Below are positions 9,117-16,840 of a DNA stretch of 64,000 nucleotides, piece by piece. The notes under the pieces are model-generated. The model was not told where the DNA came from and made no database searches. It saw only the letters and a program-made list of their open reading frames with translations. Made by a program: the position numbers and the translations under genes. Origin of the DNA: Paenibacillus plantiphilus (GTDB taxonomy: Bacteria; Bacillota; Bacilli; Paenibacillales; Paenibacillaceae); NCBI RefSeq assembly GCF_927798095.1, contig NZ_CAKMMF010000006.1, positions 69,052 through 133,051 of the forward strand. Reading direction: 5' to 3'. How positions within the stretch are numbered: the first letter of the stretch is position 1; each line of letters begins with the position of its first letter.

Positions 9117-10249
9117 CAGCGATCCAAACAAATGGACTAGCGTTAGAGGTGGGCATGTTCCAGCTGCTCGACGTATCGGCCGCTGTACCGGAAGGGAAAA
9201 TGACCGCCATTGTTGGCCCCAACGGCTCGGGGAAATCCACGCTGCTCAAGATCATTGCCGGCTTGCTGGCTGCGGACAGCGGAAGTGTTGTTGTCCAGAA
9301 TCGGCCAGCAGCCGATTATTCCAGGGCGGAATTTGCCAAAATGTTGTCCATGCTGCCGCAAGCGAAGGATATGCTGCCTGAATTGACAGTGCGCGAGCTA
9401 ATCGCTTACGGCCGTTCTCCGCACAAGGGACTGTTCAAGCAGCGCTTGAATACAGAGGATGAGCAAATTATCGATTGGGCAATGAAAGTGATGAGCATAC
9501 GCAGACATGAGGACCGAATGTTCCATACTTTATCGGGAGGTGAACAGCAAAAGGCGCGAATTGCGATGGCATTGGCTCAAAAAACCGGCATCATCCTGCT
9601 CGATGAGCCGACAACGTATCTGGACATAGCTCATCAGCTTGAGGTGATGGAGATGCTGACCGAGATTAACCGGGCGTACAACATCACCGTAGTCATGGTT
9701 CTGCATGACCTTCAGCAGGCGGCTGCCTTCTGCGATCATATGATCGCGATGAAAGACGGCGAGATTGTGGCAGCAGGCATTCCACAGCGTATCATAACGC
9801 CACGCTTTCTGAGAGAGGTCTACGAGATTGAGGCCAAAGTCAGCTTTGAAGAACAGTATCCCGTCATTATCCCTATACCTAGAAACCACAAGGAGGAAAC
9901 AACAATGATTATCGTTACGAACACGTCCCACATCACGAAAGGCAATGGCGACAAGCTTATCGAGCGTTTCGATCGGATCGGCAAGGTGGAAGGAATGGAT
10001 GGTTTTCTTGGTCTGGAGGTTCTCTTCACCCAGAACCTGTCGGAGTATGATGAAGTGTCCGTCGTTACCCGCTGGAATTCGAAGGAAGACTTCCAGAACT
10101 GGACGAAAAGCGAGGCCTTCCGTGAATCCCACTCCAAACGCAAAACCCCGGACTATATTATTTCCAACAAAATCATCTTCCAGGAAGTGAAGGTGAAGCG
10201 AAACCCGATTCCTTACGAGACACCGGTAATCAAGGCACAGGCGCAATAA
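9113..10249 (+). CDS. Fusion protein: heme ABC transporter ATPase joined to IsdG-type heme monooxygenase
   Basis: This single 378-residue frame joins two enzymes. Residues 1 to about 258 are a complete FecE-type ATPase: Walker [10 protein letters not shown] (35-43), signature LSGGEQ (140-145), Walker B ILLDEP (161-166) and H-loop His198. From Met265 the protein is an IsdG/HmoA-type antibiotic-biosynthesis-monooxygenase domain, which in relatives opens heme and frees iron. The catalytic Asn, Trp and His of IsdG (N7, W67, H77) are all present at N270, W330 and H340, with the same ten-residue Trp-to-His spacing. The joint is only a few residues long and has no stop codon. The ATG at 9113 overlaps the permease stop. 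A perfect internal ribosome binding site could also give free monooxygenase from 9905. The fusion would place heme degradation at the import channel. Confidence 0.9.
   Translation: MTAIQTNGLALEVGMFQLLDVSAAVPEGKMTAIVGPNGSGKSTLLKIIAGLLAADSGSVVVQNRPAADYSRAEFAKMLSMLPQAKDMLPELTVRELIAYGRSPHKGLFKQRLNTEDEQIIDWAMKVMSIRRHEDRMFHTLSGGEQQKARIAMALAQKTGIILLDEPTTYLDIAHQLEVMEMLTEINRAYNITVVMVLHDLQQAAAFCDHMIAMKDGEIVAAGIPQRIITPRFLREVYEIEAKVSFEEQYPVIIPIPRNHKEETTMIIVTNTSHITKGNGDKLIERFDRIGKVEGMDGFLGLEVLFTQNLSEYDEVSVVTRWNSKEDFQNWTKSEAFRESHSKRKTPDYIISNKIIFQEVKVKRNPIPYETPVIKAQAQ
9890..9907 (+). promoter_or_regulatory. Internal ribosome binding site and restart codon inside the fusion gene
   Basis: AAGGAGG (9890-9896) stands eight bases before an in-frame ATG (9905-9907), exactly where the monooxygenase domain begins. 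The same bases code for Lys-Glu-Glu in the joint. It looks like the original ribosome binding site of a formerly separate isdG gene and would allow a free product of about 114 residues. Confidence 0.75.
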
Positions 10250-10290
10250 ACGATTATAGAGCCGAGAACAAACGGGCCAATGCTCAAAGA

Positions 10291-10330
10291 AGCGCCGAAC
10301 ACATTCAAAAGTGTTCGGCGCTTTGGTTGT
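10291..10330 (+). terminator. Rho-independent terminator of the heme operon
   Basis: A perfect 12-bp stem (10291-10302 with 10311-10322) encloses an 8-base loop. The stem is GC-rich and is followed by a short T-rich stretch. It ends the 7154-10249 operon and lies before the convergent gene at 10344. Confidence 0.8.
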
Positions 10331-10343
10331 AATTCGGAATATG

Positions 10344-11309
10344 TCAATCGCTCACGCGCACAAGCTTATCCTCGCCAGATGCATATCGATAGCCTCTGTT
10401 TCCGTCACTGGAATGAACCCAAAATTGCTGGTTGTCAGGGTTATAGCTTATAGCATCTTGTGGTTCAGCTTTCAAAGCGACGCTGACATCAACCCACTCG
10501 ATTCGGTCACCGACTTTTTTATGGATATAGATCGTGTTGTTCTTTTTAACGGAGGTCACCGCTATCACCTCTGTTATGCCATCCCCATCCAAATCAGCTT
10601 CGTAGACATCCGAACCCATTATGGTACTAATGACAGGAATTCCGTCCTCAATGGTTAACCATAACGTACACACGTAATGAATATCAGGTCCGCCGCATCC
10701 ACCCGACATTCGAATATTCGATTGACCGAAAGCGTGGCTCCTCAACATTATAACATCACGCAAATAACCGGGTCCGATTTCATAAAAAAAACTTTCCTCA
10801 GAACCGTTATCATCTGCAACCTCGATACCGAAGTAAAGATCCTGCCGCTCATTCTCCGGATGTACATAACTAAGAAATTTGCCAATGCCATCAAATGCGA
10901 CCTCTTCCTTCATAATAACGGTTGATTTATTTTTTCGCTCCTCCACCTGCGAAGAGAGATATTTGCCATCACCTTCATTATTCACCAATACAGCAGGGGT
11001 GTTCTGATAGTCCAGCTTCCACTCCTGATCAGCTCCACTTTCTACTGAACCTCCTCCTGTACGCTGGTCCGTAGCAGATTTCAGAAATGGAAAGAGCGAC
11101 GGGTTGCTGTTATACAGAACAATCATGAATGAACAAACCGTTATACTAGCCAGCAAGGCGATGGATAGCTTGAAGCGGGTTGATTTCTTGGATGGCTGTC
11201 TCTGCTCAATGCGACGGATGACCGCTCGTTTCATATCGTCGGAGAATCCCTCCTTCTCCATGAAGCCTGTCCTGGCTTTCGCATACCACTCTGGTTTCAC
11301 ATGATTCAT
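10344..11309 (-). CDS. Membrane protein coupled to an ECF sigma factor (probable anti-sigma or sensor)
   Basis: This 321-residue protein has an N-terminal cytoplasmic segment of about 50 residues, one membrane helix (LSIALLASITVCSFMIVL) and a large extracellular domain. Near the C-terminus it carries ADLDGDGITEVIAV, a calcium-binding-like DxDGDG motif as found in FG-GAP/VCBS repeats. Its ATG overlaps the stop of the sigma-factor gene as ATGA and uses GGAGGGAG eleven bases upstream. An ATG at 11327 lies within that site and is unlikely. This order is typical of a sigma/anti-sigma pair, with the N-terminal tail holding the sigma factor. I see no classical zinc anti-sigma (HxxxCxxC) motif, so the role is inferred from position and topology. 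Confidence 0.7.
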   Translation of the reverse strand: MNHVKPEWYAKARTGFMEKEGFSDDMKRAVIRRIEQRQPSKKSTRFKLSIALLASITVCSFMIVLYNSNPSLFPFLKSATDQRTGGGSVESGADQEWKLDYQNTPAVLVNNEGDGKYLSSQVEERKNKSTVIMKEEVAFDGIGKFLSYVHPENERQDLYFGIEVADDNGSEESFFYEIGPGYLRDVIMLRSHAFGQSNIRMSGGCGGPDIHYVCTLWLTIEDGIPVISTIMGSDVYEADLDGDGITEVIAVTSVKKNNTIYIHKKVGDRIEWVDVSVALKAEPQDAISYNPDNQQFWVHSSDGNRGYRYASGEDKLVRVSD

Positions 11310-11839
11310 TGTTCTTGCTCCCTCCATTTTCGCTCTACTTCCTTACGGGCCCGATAGAGTCTTGACTTGACCGTCCCAGCCGATATATTCAGCAGCTGTG
11401 CCATCTCCTGCATGCTCAGCTCATGCTCCAGATCGAGCACGAGAACCTCTCTTAATTTTCTGGAAAGCTGCATAATAATCGCCCATATGTCGGATGCTGT
11501 TTGCTGCTCCATATAAGCAATTTCAGCAGACTGGGCCGCCTCGCGATATTTTACATTCTCGAATAAAAATATTTTGCGAAAATAGCTGGACCGCATCTCA
11601 TTTATTGCTAGATTTCTGGTAATGGTGAAAAGCCATGTTTTTAAGGATGACTGTCCTCTGAATGTATGTATGTTATAGTAAGCCTTGATGAATACTTCCT
11701 GTGCAATATCTTTTGCTTGCTCGTGATTTTTCGTTATTGCATATGCATATCTCCATACCTCGTTTCCATATTCATTCATGAGCATGTGCAGCTCCGTACT
11801 ACTAACACATTCTGCATATTTCAAATACTCCGATTCCAT
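11306..11839 (-). CDS. ECF RNA polymerase sigma factor
   Basis: This 177-residue sigma-70 family protein has only regions 2 and 4, as in extracytoplasmic-function sigma factors. Region 2 is seen in DIAQEVFIKAYYNIHTFRG and the following TWLFTITRNLAINEMR. Region 4 is a helix-turn-helix around residues 125-172 (QEMAQLLNISAGTVKSRLYRARKEV). The ATG at 11839 follows GGAGGTG by six bases. It is the first gene of a two-gene unit with the membrane protein at 10344-11309, which probably controls it. It resembles the SigW/SigM/SigX class, but I cannot say which signal or regulon it serves. Confidence 0.9.
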   Translation of the reverse strand: MESEYLKYAECVSSTELHMLMNEYGNEVWRYAYAITKNHEQAKDIAQEVFIKAYYNIHTFRGQSSLKTWLFTITRNLAINEMRSSYFRKIFLFENVKYREAAQSAEIAYMEQQTASDIWAIIMQLSRKLREVLVLDLEHELSMQEMAQLLNISAGTVKSRLYRARKEVERKWREQEQ

Positions 11840-11894
11840 CTATTCACCTCCAACCTATTAGACAAGACGCGATATCGATAAGTTCCCTAAATAT

Positions 11895-11933
11895 GAAGAA
11901 AGCCGGCAACCATTGGATAAATGGCTGCCGACT
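11895..11933 (-). terminator. Terminator of the coiled-coil gene pair
   Basis: A 14-bp stem with two G-U pairs (11901-11914 with 11920-11933) and a 5-base loop is followed on the minus strand by TTCTTC. It lies just downstream of the gene ending at 11986. Confidence 0.7.
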
Positions 11934-11985
11934 CTCTGTTTTAAGAAATATAGTAGAGACTATGATTTCAGGGAATAAGAATGAA

Positions 11986-12330
11986 CTACCAGCCCGAACG
12001 CGGTCGTTGGATAGCATCCGTTTCTCTATCGATTTCGTTCATCATTTCTTTAATGCGGTCCAAACCTTGCTGAAGCTGCTTTTGATGAGAATCAAGACGA
12101 TGGGCAAGAGATCTGACCTGCACCTGAGATGGTGGCTGAGGCGCTTGCGACAGCTCGATCAACTCTTTCTCTATGGCATCAATACCGATTAAACCTGTAC
12201 CGAGCATTTCAATGCCAAACTTTGCTTTATCAGCGATGTGATCAATTTTCAAGGCAGTTTCTTTAGCTTGATTGTTTCCCCATCCGGAATTATAGTTGGA
12301 CTGACCAACCGGCGGTGTGTAATCGCTCAT
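11986..12330 (-). CDS. Small helical protein of unknown function
   Basis: I do not recognise this 114-residue protein. The first 20 residues are polar and Gly/Asn/Pro-rich. The rest is predicted helical, with heptad-like Leu/Ile spacing (LAHRLDSHQKQLQQGLDRI) before a short Arg/Pro tail. There is no signal peptide or membrane helix. The ATG has a full AAGGAGG ribosome binding site eight bases upstream. It follows another coiled-coil gene by 17 bp and is followed by a terminator, so the two form an operon. A structural or scaffolding partnership between them is a guess from shape alone. Confidence 0.7.
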   Translation of the reverse strand: MSDYTPPVGQSNYNSGWGNNQAKETALKIDHIADKAKFGIEMLGTGLIGIDAIEKELIELSQAPQPPSQVQVRSLAHRLDSHQKQLQQGLDRIKEMMNEIDRETDAIQRPRSGW

Positions 12331-12347
12331 AAAAACAAGCCTCCTTA

Positions 12348-12767
12348 TTATTTCTGATATTTATCTGTAATCTCATCGATTTTATTCGTCAGCTTGTCGA
12401 TTTCATCTGTTAAACTATCAATTTCATTCGTCAATTTGTCTACGTCTTTAATGTTTCTCTGAACCTCGTCAATATTTCCGGTCGCAGCAACAACTTTAGA
12501 CATAACCTCTTGCGCAATGGATGTTACAAGAACCTGCACATGGTCAGGAGCGTTCTGTCCCACTTGCCCAACCAGTCGGTCAATCAGTGGCTTGATTTGA
12601 GAAAGCGTAGTTGCTGCATTCGTTAATTCACGTCCGCAGGAGTTTAGCTCGGAGTCAATTTTATCGGCAACCCGGTCAATCTTTGATTGCGTGAGCTGAT
12701 CAATTTCCCTGACTACTTTATCGATATCATTCGCCATTTCACGTACTGCGCCTTTTCCAACGAACAT
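12348..12767 (-). CDS. Coiled-coil protein of unknown function
   Basis: This 139-residue protein is almost entirely helical. The N-terminal half has repeated D-K-V/I segments. The C-terminal 45 residues are a repetitive coiled coil with seven-residue spacing built from LTNEID/LTDEIDKLTNKIDEIT. It has no signal peptide, membrane helix or catalytic motif. The ATG at 12767 follows GGGGGAG by eight bases. It is the first gene of a two-gene operon with the helical protein at 11986. The family is unknown to me; the heptads suggest oligomerisation. Confidence 0.7.
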   Translation of the reverse strand: MFVGKGAVREMANDIDKVVREIDQLTQSKIDRVADKIDSELNSCGRELTNAATTLSQIKPLIDRLVGQVGQNAPDHVQVLVTSIAQEVMSKVVAATGNIDEVQRNIKDVDKLTNEIDSLTDEIDKLTNKIDEITDKYQK

Positions 12768-12849
12768 CGAGCTCTCCCCCAGTATGTTTTACAAATTCTT
12801 GAATCATCTTAAATTATAAGGTAGAAACTATTTTACTTCAATATAAATT

Positions 12850-12894
12850 GATACAAGGGACTTCCCCAAAGGCTGTTACCTTTGAGAAAGCCCC
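12850..12894 (-). terminator. Terminator of the VOC gene
   Basis: A 16-bp stem including G-U pairs (12857-12872 with 12879-12894) has a 6-base loop. On the minus strand it is followed by TTGTAT. It lies directly downstream of the VOC gene stop at 12920. Confidence 0.65.
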
Positions 12895-12919
12895 TTCTGT
12901 CACAGCAAAAGCTGAAATT

Positions 12920-13336
12920 CTATTGCTGGCTGAGCGCGCTCTCATCCATATACATAAACTCCCATAGATGACCGTCAATATCTTGAAAGCCCCATTCGTA
13001 CATAAAGCCGTGGTCTATAGGCTCCTTGGAAGATGCAGCTCCGGCAGTCAGCGCCTTGTTGACGATCTCATTCACCTTCTCCTTACTGTCGGCAGACAGT
13101 GCTACAATGACCTCCGTACTTGTCTGCGCATCCGAAATTTCTTTCCTAATAAAGGATTTAAACTTATCCTCAACCAGCAGCATGACGAAAATACTATCGC
13201 TAACAATCATGCAAGTAGCCGTTTCGTCTGTAAATTGGGCGTTGAATTCGAACCCGATCGCAGTAAAAAACGCAACGGATTTGTCCAGATCCTTAACTGG
13301 CAAATTAACGAATATTTTGTCTGCTCTTAATCCCAC
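12920..13336 (-). CDS. VOC superfamily protein (glyoxalase/bleomycin-resistance fold)
   Basis: This 138-residue cytoplasmic protein has the paired beta-alpha-beta-beta-beta modules of the vicinal-oxygen-chelate fold. It opens with the typical NLPVKDLDKSVAFFTAIGFEF segment and ends with DIDGHLWEFMYMD, where the Glu is the usual metal ligand. The GTG start at 13336 follows AGGTGATC at good distance. It is a stand-alone gene with its own terminator. VOC proteins of this subgroup include dioxygenases, isomerases and drug-binding proteins, so no reaction can be assigned. Confidence 0.85.
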   Translation of the reverse strand: MGLRADKIFVNLPVKDLDKSVAFFTAIGFEFNAQFTDETATCMIVSDSIFVMLLVEDKFKSFIRKEISDAQTSTEVIVALSADSKEKVNEIVNKALTAGAASSKEPIDHGFMYEWGFQDIDGHLWEFMYMDESALSQQ

Positions 13337-13531
13337 TACAGATCACCTCAGATGATTTTTTTTGAGAAGCTGTCCATATGTTCACACGCCTTTATTGTAG
13401 CATGGAATTTTTGGCCCTGCTTCTCTTCGATTGCTATTCTGGTATCCGATGGCTTTGTTTTTGGCATCCGTATCATTCCCGCTTACGAACAGCGCCTGTT
13501 CGAAGCTCAAATTTCTTGTCAATTGCTCTAT

Positions 13532-14791
13532 TTACGCCCGAATAATTCTTTTATCCGTCGCCTCTTTAAGCCACAGCGGGAATTCGTTCAGAAGCTGGCT
13601 GTACAGCGTTTCATCCGATACCGCAGAAACATCCTTGATATGAATGAAATTGGCGTTATCCACAATCCGCCCTTCCATCGTGTCCAATCGCTTGAGCACT
13701 TCGAAATCAGAATTGCCAATCCCTACGAACTGCCAGAAAATAGGCTGCACAGCAGACTCGGTTATGACCTTCTTAATCGATTTCGCGACCCCGCCATCAT
13801 TGATAAATATAATAAATACCGGTAATGCCGAATCCTCTTCTTGCGTGTATTTCCTTATAACATCCTCCATTACTGGCGGCTCGTTATTGCGGCCAAACTT
13901 GTGTATTTTCTTATTGTTCATAATATGATTCAGCACATAGTGCTCGAAGTCTTTCTCCGTAGCGGAAGGCAGACGGCTGTATTCATTATCGTAAACCCAT
14001 ATATCCAGCACCCCATCATCATCGAACTTGCAAGCTACAGCCAGGATTCGCTCAACGACTTCCTGAACCGTACCATTCTTATACAGGTTCAGCATTGAAC
14101 CCGAAATATCGAGCACCAAACCCACTCTGGCTGCTACCTGGGTCATACCCTTCTTCTCCAAAGTAATCCCCACGATCTTCTTGCGCAAATCGATCGTTGA
14201 CATGACCGTTTCTTCTACAGCTGCGGCAGCCTCCTGCGCCGAATCCTCTTCGATTTCCAATCCGAAGTTGGTGCATAATGCCGCCAGACCGCCATAGAAG
14301 CCGCTGCCAATCGCATTAAACTTCCATTCCCCGTTATGCTTGTACAGCTCGCCAACTACGATGGCTGTCTCCTTGGACAGGTCCGAGCCGTACTCATAAC
14401 GGAACAGTTCTTCGCCGTTTTCCTCATTTATAAGCCGCAAATACATATCCGAAGTATCCTTCATGCCGTAGCCGTGCTTTTCGCCTTCATAAATGGTCAC
14501 TGTGAACGCAATTTTGGCAGCACTTGAGGGGAGAGCGGACAGCGATAGCTTAACAGCCTCCTTGTCGGCTCCATTCAATGAAACATGAGTCAAGGCCCCG
14601 CTCTGCGCAGACGGATTTCCGTAGAAAATAAAGTCTTCTTCCCGTTCGCACCGGTTTCCCTCCGACAGCACGAAGCAAGCAGCATCTATGCTCATAGCGT
14701 CATTGGCTGCCCACCATCCGAATTGAAAGGCAAGCTTGGACAAGCTTCTTCCCTTTGTAATATCAATCTTTTGCCCTTTCAGCAGCAGCAT
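13532..14791 (-). CDS. TerF-like protein: TerD domain plus von Willebrand factor A domain
   Basis: This 419-residue cytoplasmic protein belongs to the tellurium-resistance/stress family. The N-terminal TerD domain (about 1-180) starts with LLLKGQKIDITKG and contains the acidic calcium-binding segments of the family. The C-terminal vWA domain (about 205-410) has an intact metal-ion-dependent adhesion site, DISGS. TerD-vWA fusions correspond to TerF. The ATG at 14791 has AGGAG eight bases upstream; the open frame begins 36 bases earlier without one. No other ter gene is near, so it stands outside the usual ter cluster. The exact role of TerF proteins is not established. Confidence 0.85.
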   Translation of the reverse strand: MLLLKGQKIDITKGRSLSKLAFQFGWWAANDAMSIDAACFVLSEGNRCEREEDFIFYGNPSAQSGALTHVSLNGADKEAVKLSLSALPSSAAKIAFTVTIYEGEKHGYGMKDTSDMYLRLINEENGEELFRYEYGSDLSKETAIVVGELYKHNGEWKFNAIGSGFYGGLAALCTNFGLEIEEDSAQEAAAAVEETVMSTIDLRKKIVGITLEKKGMTQVAARVGLVLDISGSMLNLYKNGTVQEVVERILAVACKFDDDGVLDIWVYDNEYSRLPSATEKDFEHYVLNHIMNNKKIHKFGRNNEPPVMEDVIRKYTQEEDSALPVFIIFINDGGVAKSIKKVITESAVQPIFWQFVGIGNSDFEVLKRLDTMEGRIVDNANFIHIKDVSAVSDETLYSQLLNEFPLWLKEATDKRIIRA

Positions 14792-15098
14792 GTGACCATC
14801 TCCTCTGAACCGTCTTTGGAATGACAATCATTCTATACGAAAATCTACATGGGCACAGTCTATTGCCATCCCCGTCCCTATTCTATCAATAATTCCAACC
14901 TGAAATCTTCTTATTGCAATTAAATGAACAAAACATCTCATGATATCAAGAGCTATAAGCTTTCATCATCATGTTTGGGCAAGGGTCTGCCATGAGATTA
15001 TTGGCTGTCGATTGAAACAGCGAACTTTCATTTGAGAAGCGACATATGATATCCCCTCAAGGCAAAAGCCTACTACCAAATGAAGGGCAGGAACTGAA

Positions 15099-16085
15099 AT
15101 GGCGGTTTCGTATATGGACTACGCTTCACCCTCCGCACAATTTACTTATGATGTGAGCAACAACCCATTTTTCAAAAAAGACGCCCAGAACTATATTAAT
15201 TCCCTTTCCATCATGCAGTTGAACACGCTCGGGAATGTGTCTCTGCTCGATATTCACCTTAGTAGGGGCAATGTCATCGAGCCGCATATCCATCAGAATG
15301 CATCTGAGCTGGTCTACTGTATATCCGGAGCGCTAGTTGTTTCGTTAATCAACCCGTTTACAAAGGAGCTGCGCAACTTTCCCATCCAGCCGGGCCAGGT
15401 AGCGAATGTGCCGCAGGGCTGGTGGCATTATGAGATTGCTACTGTCGATAATACGCATGTATTGGCGATATTCGATGCACCGATCCCGGAATTTATAGGC
15501 GGCTCCGATCTTTTGCGGTTAACGCCAGCGAGTGTGTTTGCCCATACGTATTGTCTCAATGAAGCACAAGTGAAGGCAACCTTCGCCCCCATTACCCAAA
15601 CCGTCTTCATCGGTCCCCCTGCCGATTGCAACAAGCATCAGGTCCAGAGTCAATCAGCGCCATCACATCATCATGCGCATCCAACGTATTCCAATCCAAG
15701 GCATGCTGGCCAGGCATATGCCATTCCAACGCATGCTAACCAAGTGCAGGCTAACCAGGCATACGCTATATCAGCACATGCCAACCAAGTGCAGGCTAAC
15801 CAGGCGTTCGCTAGCCCAGCGCATGCCAACCAAGTGCAGGCTAATCAGCCATACGCTATATCAGCACATGCCAACCAAGTGCAGGCTAATCAGGCGTTCG
15901 CTAGCCCAGCGCATGCCAACCAAGTGCAGGCTAATCAGGCGTTCGCTAGCCCAGCGCATGCCAATCAATCGCACGCTAATCAGGCGTTCGCTAGCCCAGC
16001 GCATGCCAACCAAGTGCAGGCTAACCAGGCGTATGTTGATCCGGCCTGCTTCAGAAAGTCATTTTGTCACCAGTATCGCCAGTAG
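15099..16085 (+). CDS. Cupin protein with C-terminal 15-residue tandem repeats
   Basis: Residues 1 to about 175 are a single germin-type cupin. The metal site is visible as HIHQNASE (His-x-His-x5-Glu) and the later QGWWHYEIA His, so a metal-bound beta barrel is expected. After a His/Ser-rich bridge, residues 206-310 consist of seven copies of a 15-residue unit with consensus AFASPAHANQVQANQ. A short Cys-containing end follows. No signal peptide is visible. Similar stand-alone cupins are common in Bacillus and Paenibacillus, and the catalytic activity, if any, is unknown. The repetitive Ala/Asn/Gln/His tail suggests a role in an assembly such as a spore or cell surface layer; this is inference. 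Confidence 0.8.
   Translation: MAVSYMDYASPSAQFTYDVSNNPFFKKDAQNYINSLSIMQLNTLGNVSLLDIHLSRGNVIEPHIHQNASELVYCISGALVVSLINPFTKELRNFPIQPGQVANVPQGWWHYEIATVDNTHVLAIFDAPIPEFIGGSDLLRLTPASVFAHTYCLNEAQVKATFAPITQTVFIGPPADCNKHQVQSQSAPSHHHAHPTYSNPRHAGQAYAIPTHANQVQANQAYAISAHANQVQANQAFASPAHANQVQANQPYAISAHANQVQANQAFASPAHANQVQANQAFASPAHANQSHANQAFASPAHANQVQANQAYVDPACFRKSFCHQYRQ
15714..16028 (+). repeat. Seven in-frame copies of a 45-bp repeat in the cupin gene
   Basis: Seven head-to-tail 45-bp units, nearly identical in sequence, encode the 15-residue tail repeat. Third, fifth and seventh units are almost the same, which points to recent amplification. Because 45 is divisible by three, changes in copy number keep the frame. 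Confidence 0.92.
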
Positions 16086-16425
16086 TATGATAACAAACAC
16101 CGCACGCACCCTCCAACCAACGGTAAAAGATCACCGATACACTTGTATATTGTAAGGTTATAGGCCGGATAGATGAGCTTGTTCGCTGAAATGTGAAAGC
16201 AATATCATCTGGACGAATACAATCCTCTATACACCGAAGATGGATGTTAAATCACACTTGAACGCAGGGCAGTACAAGCGCATCTGTATTCACTCTTCAA
16301 TTGGTTACTTAACCCCGCATTTATTTGTGAGAGGATACTGCGAGCAACAGCAGGTTCCATCGTGTGTTCAGCCACTTTCTTCGACAATGGTCACAAAAAC
16401 CATCTCATAGATGAAAATACCATGA
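16086..16425. other. Non-coding stretch before the tandem repeat
   Basis: 340 bp between the cupin gene and the 112-bp repeats. I see no gene, clear promoter or structured RNA in it. Confidence 0.5.
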
Positions 16426-16790
16426 ATCCTCATATGCTGTCGCTGTAAGACGGAAATTCCGCGCTACAGCTCAAAAAAATGACGCTTGGCGCGCTGTAAG
16501 ACTGAAAATCGTCTTAAAGACCACAGAAAACCCCAGTATCCTCATATACTGTCGCTGTAAGACGGAAATTCCGCGCTACAGCTCAAAAAAATGACGCGTG
16601 GCGCGCTGTAAGACTGAAAAATCGTCTTAAAGACCACATGAAACCCCAGTATCCTCATATGCTGTCGCTGTAAGACGGAAATTCCGCGCTACAGCTCGAA
16701 AAAATGACGCGTGGCGCGCTGTAAGACTGAAATATCGTCTTAAAGACCACAGGAAACCCCAGTATCCTCATATGCTGTGGCTGTAAGACG
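16426..16790. repeat. Three and a quarter tandem copies of a 112-113-bp non-coding repeat with hairpins
   Basis: Units begin near 16426, 16538, 16651 and, partly, 16764. Each carries a 66-bp core (16443-16508, 16555-16620, 16668-16733) with two imperfect inverted repeats: one bounded by GCTGTA and TACAGC, one formed by TAAGAC and GTCTTA. The same 66-bp core recurs, inverted, at 31536 and 31649. No coding capacity is evident. Confidence 0.9.
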
Positions 16791-16840
16791 CGCCAGTTGG
16801 ATCGCCAGATGCTTGTCGCTGATTAGGGCAACTAAGGTGA

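Noticed and set aside
9880-9910. Two separate genes with a missed stop between ATPase and monooxygenase
   Set aside because: I read the codons across the joint and found no stop in frame from 9113 to 10247; the fusion is what the given sequence encodes, although the old ribosome binding site remains.
15673-16155. 160-residue second frame across the cupin repeat
   Set aside because: It exists because the 45-bp unit lacks stops in that frame. It has no ribosome binding site and codes for a Met/Arg/Cys-rich repeat; kept only as a note under the cupin finding.
16426-16790. CRISPR array
   Set aside because: The unit is 112-113 bp and conserved throughout; there are no unique spacers between short repeats, and no cas genes are near.
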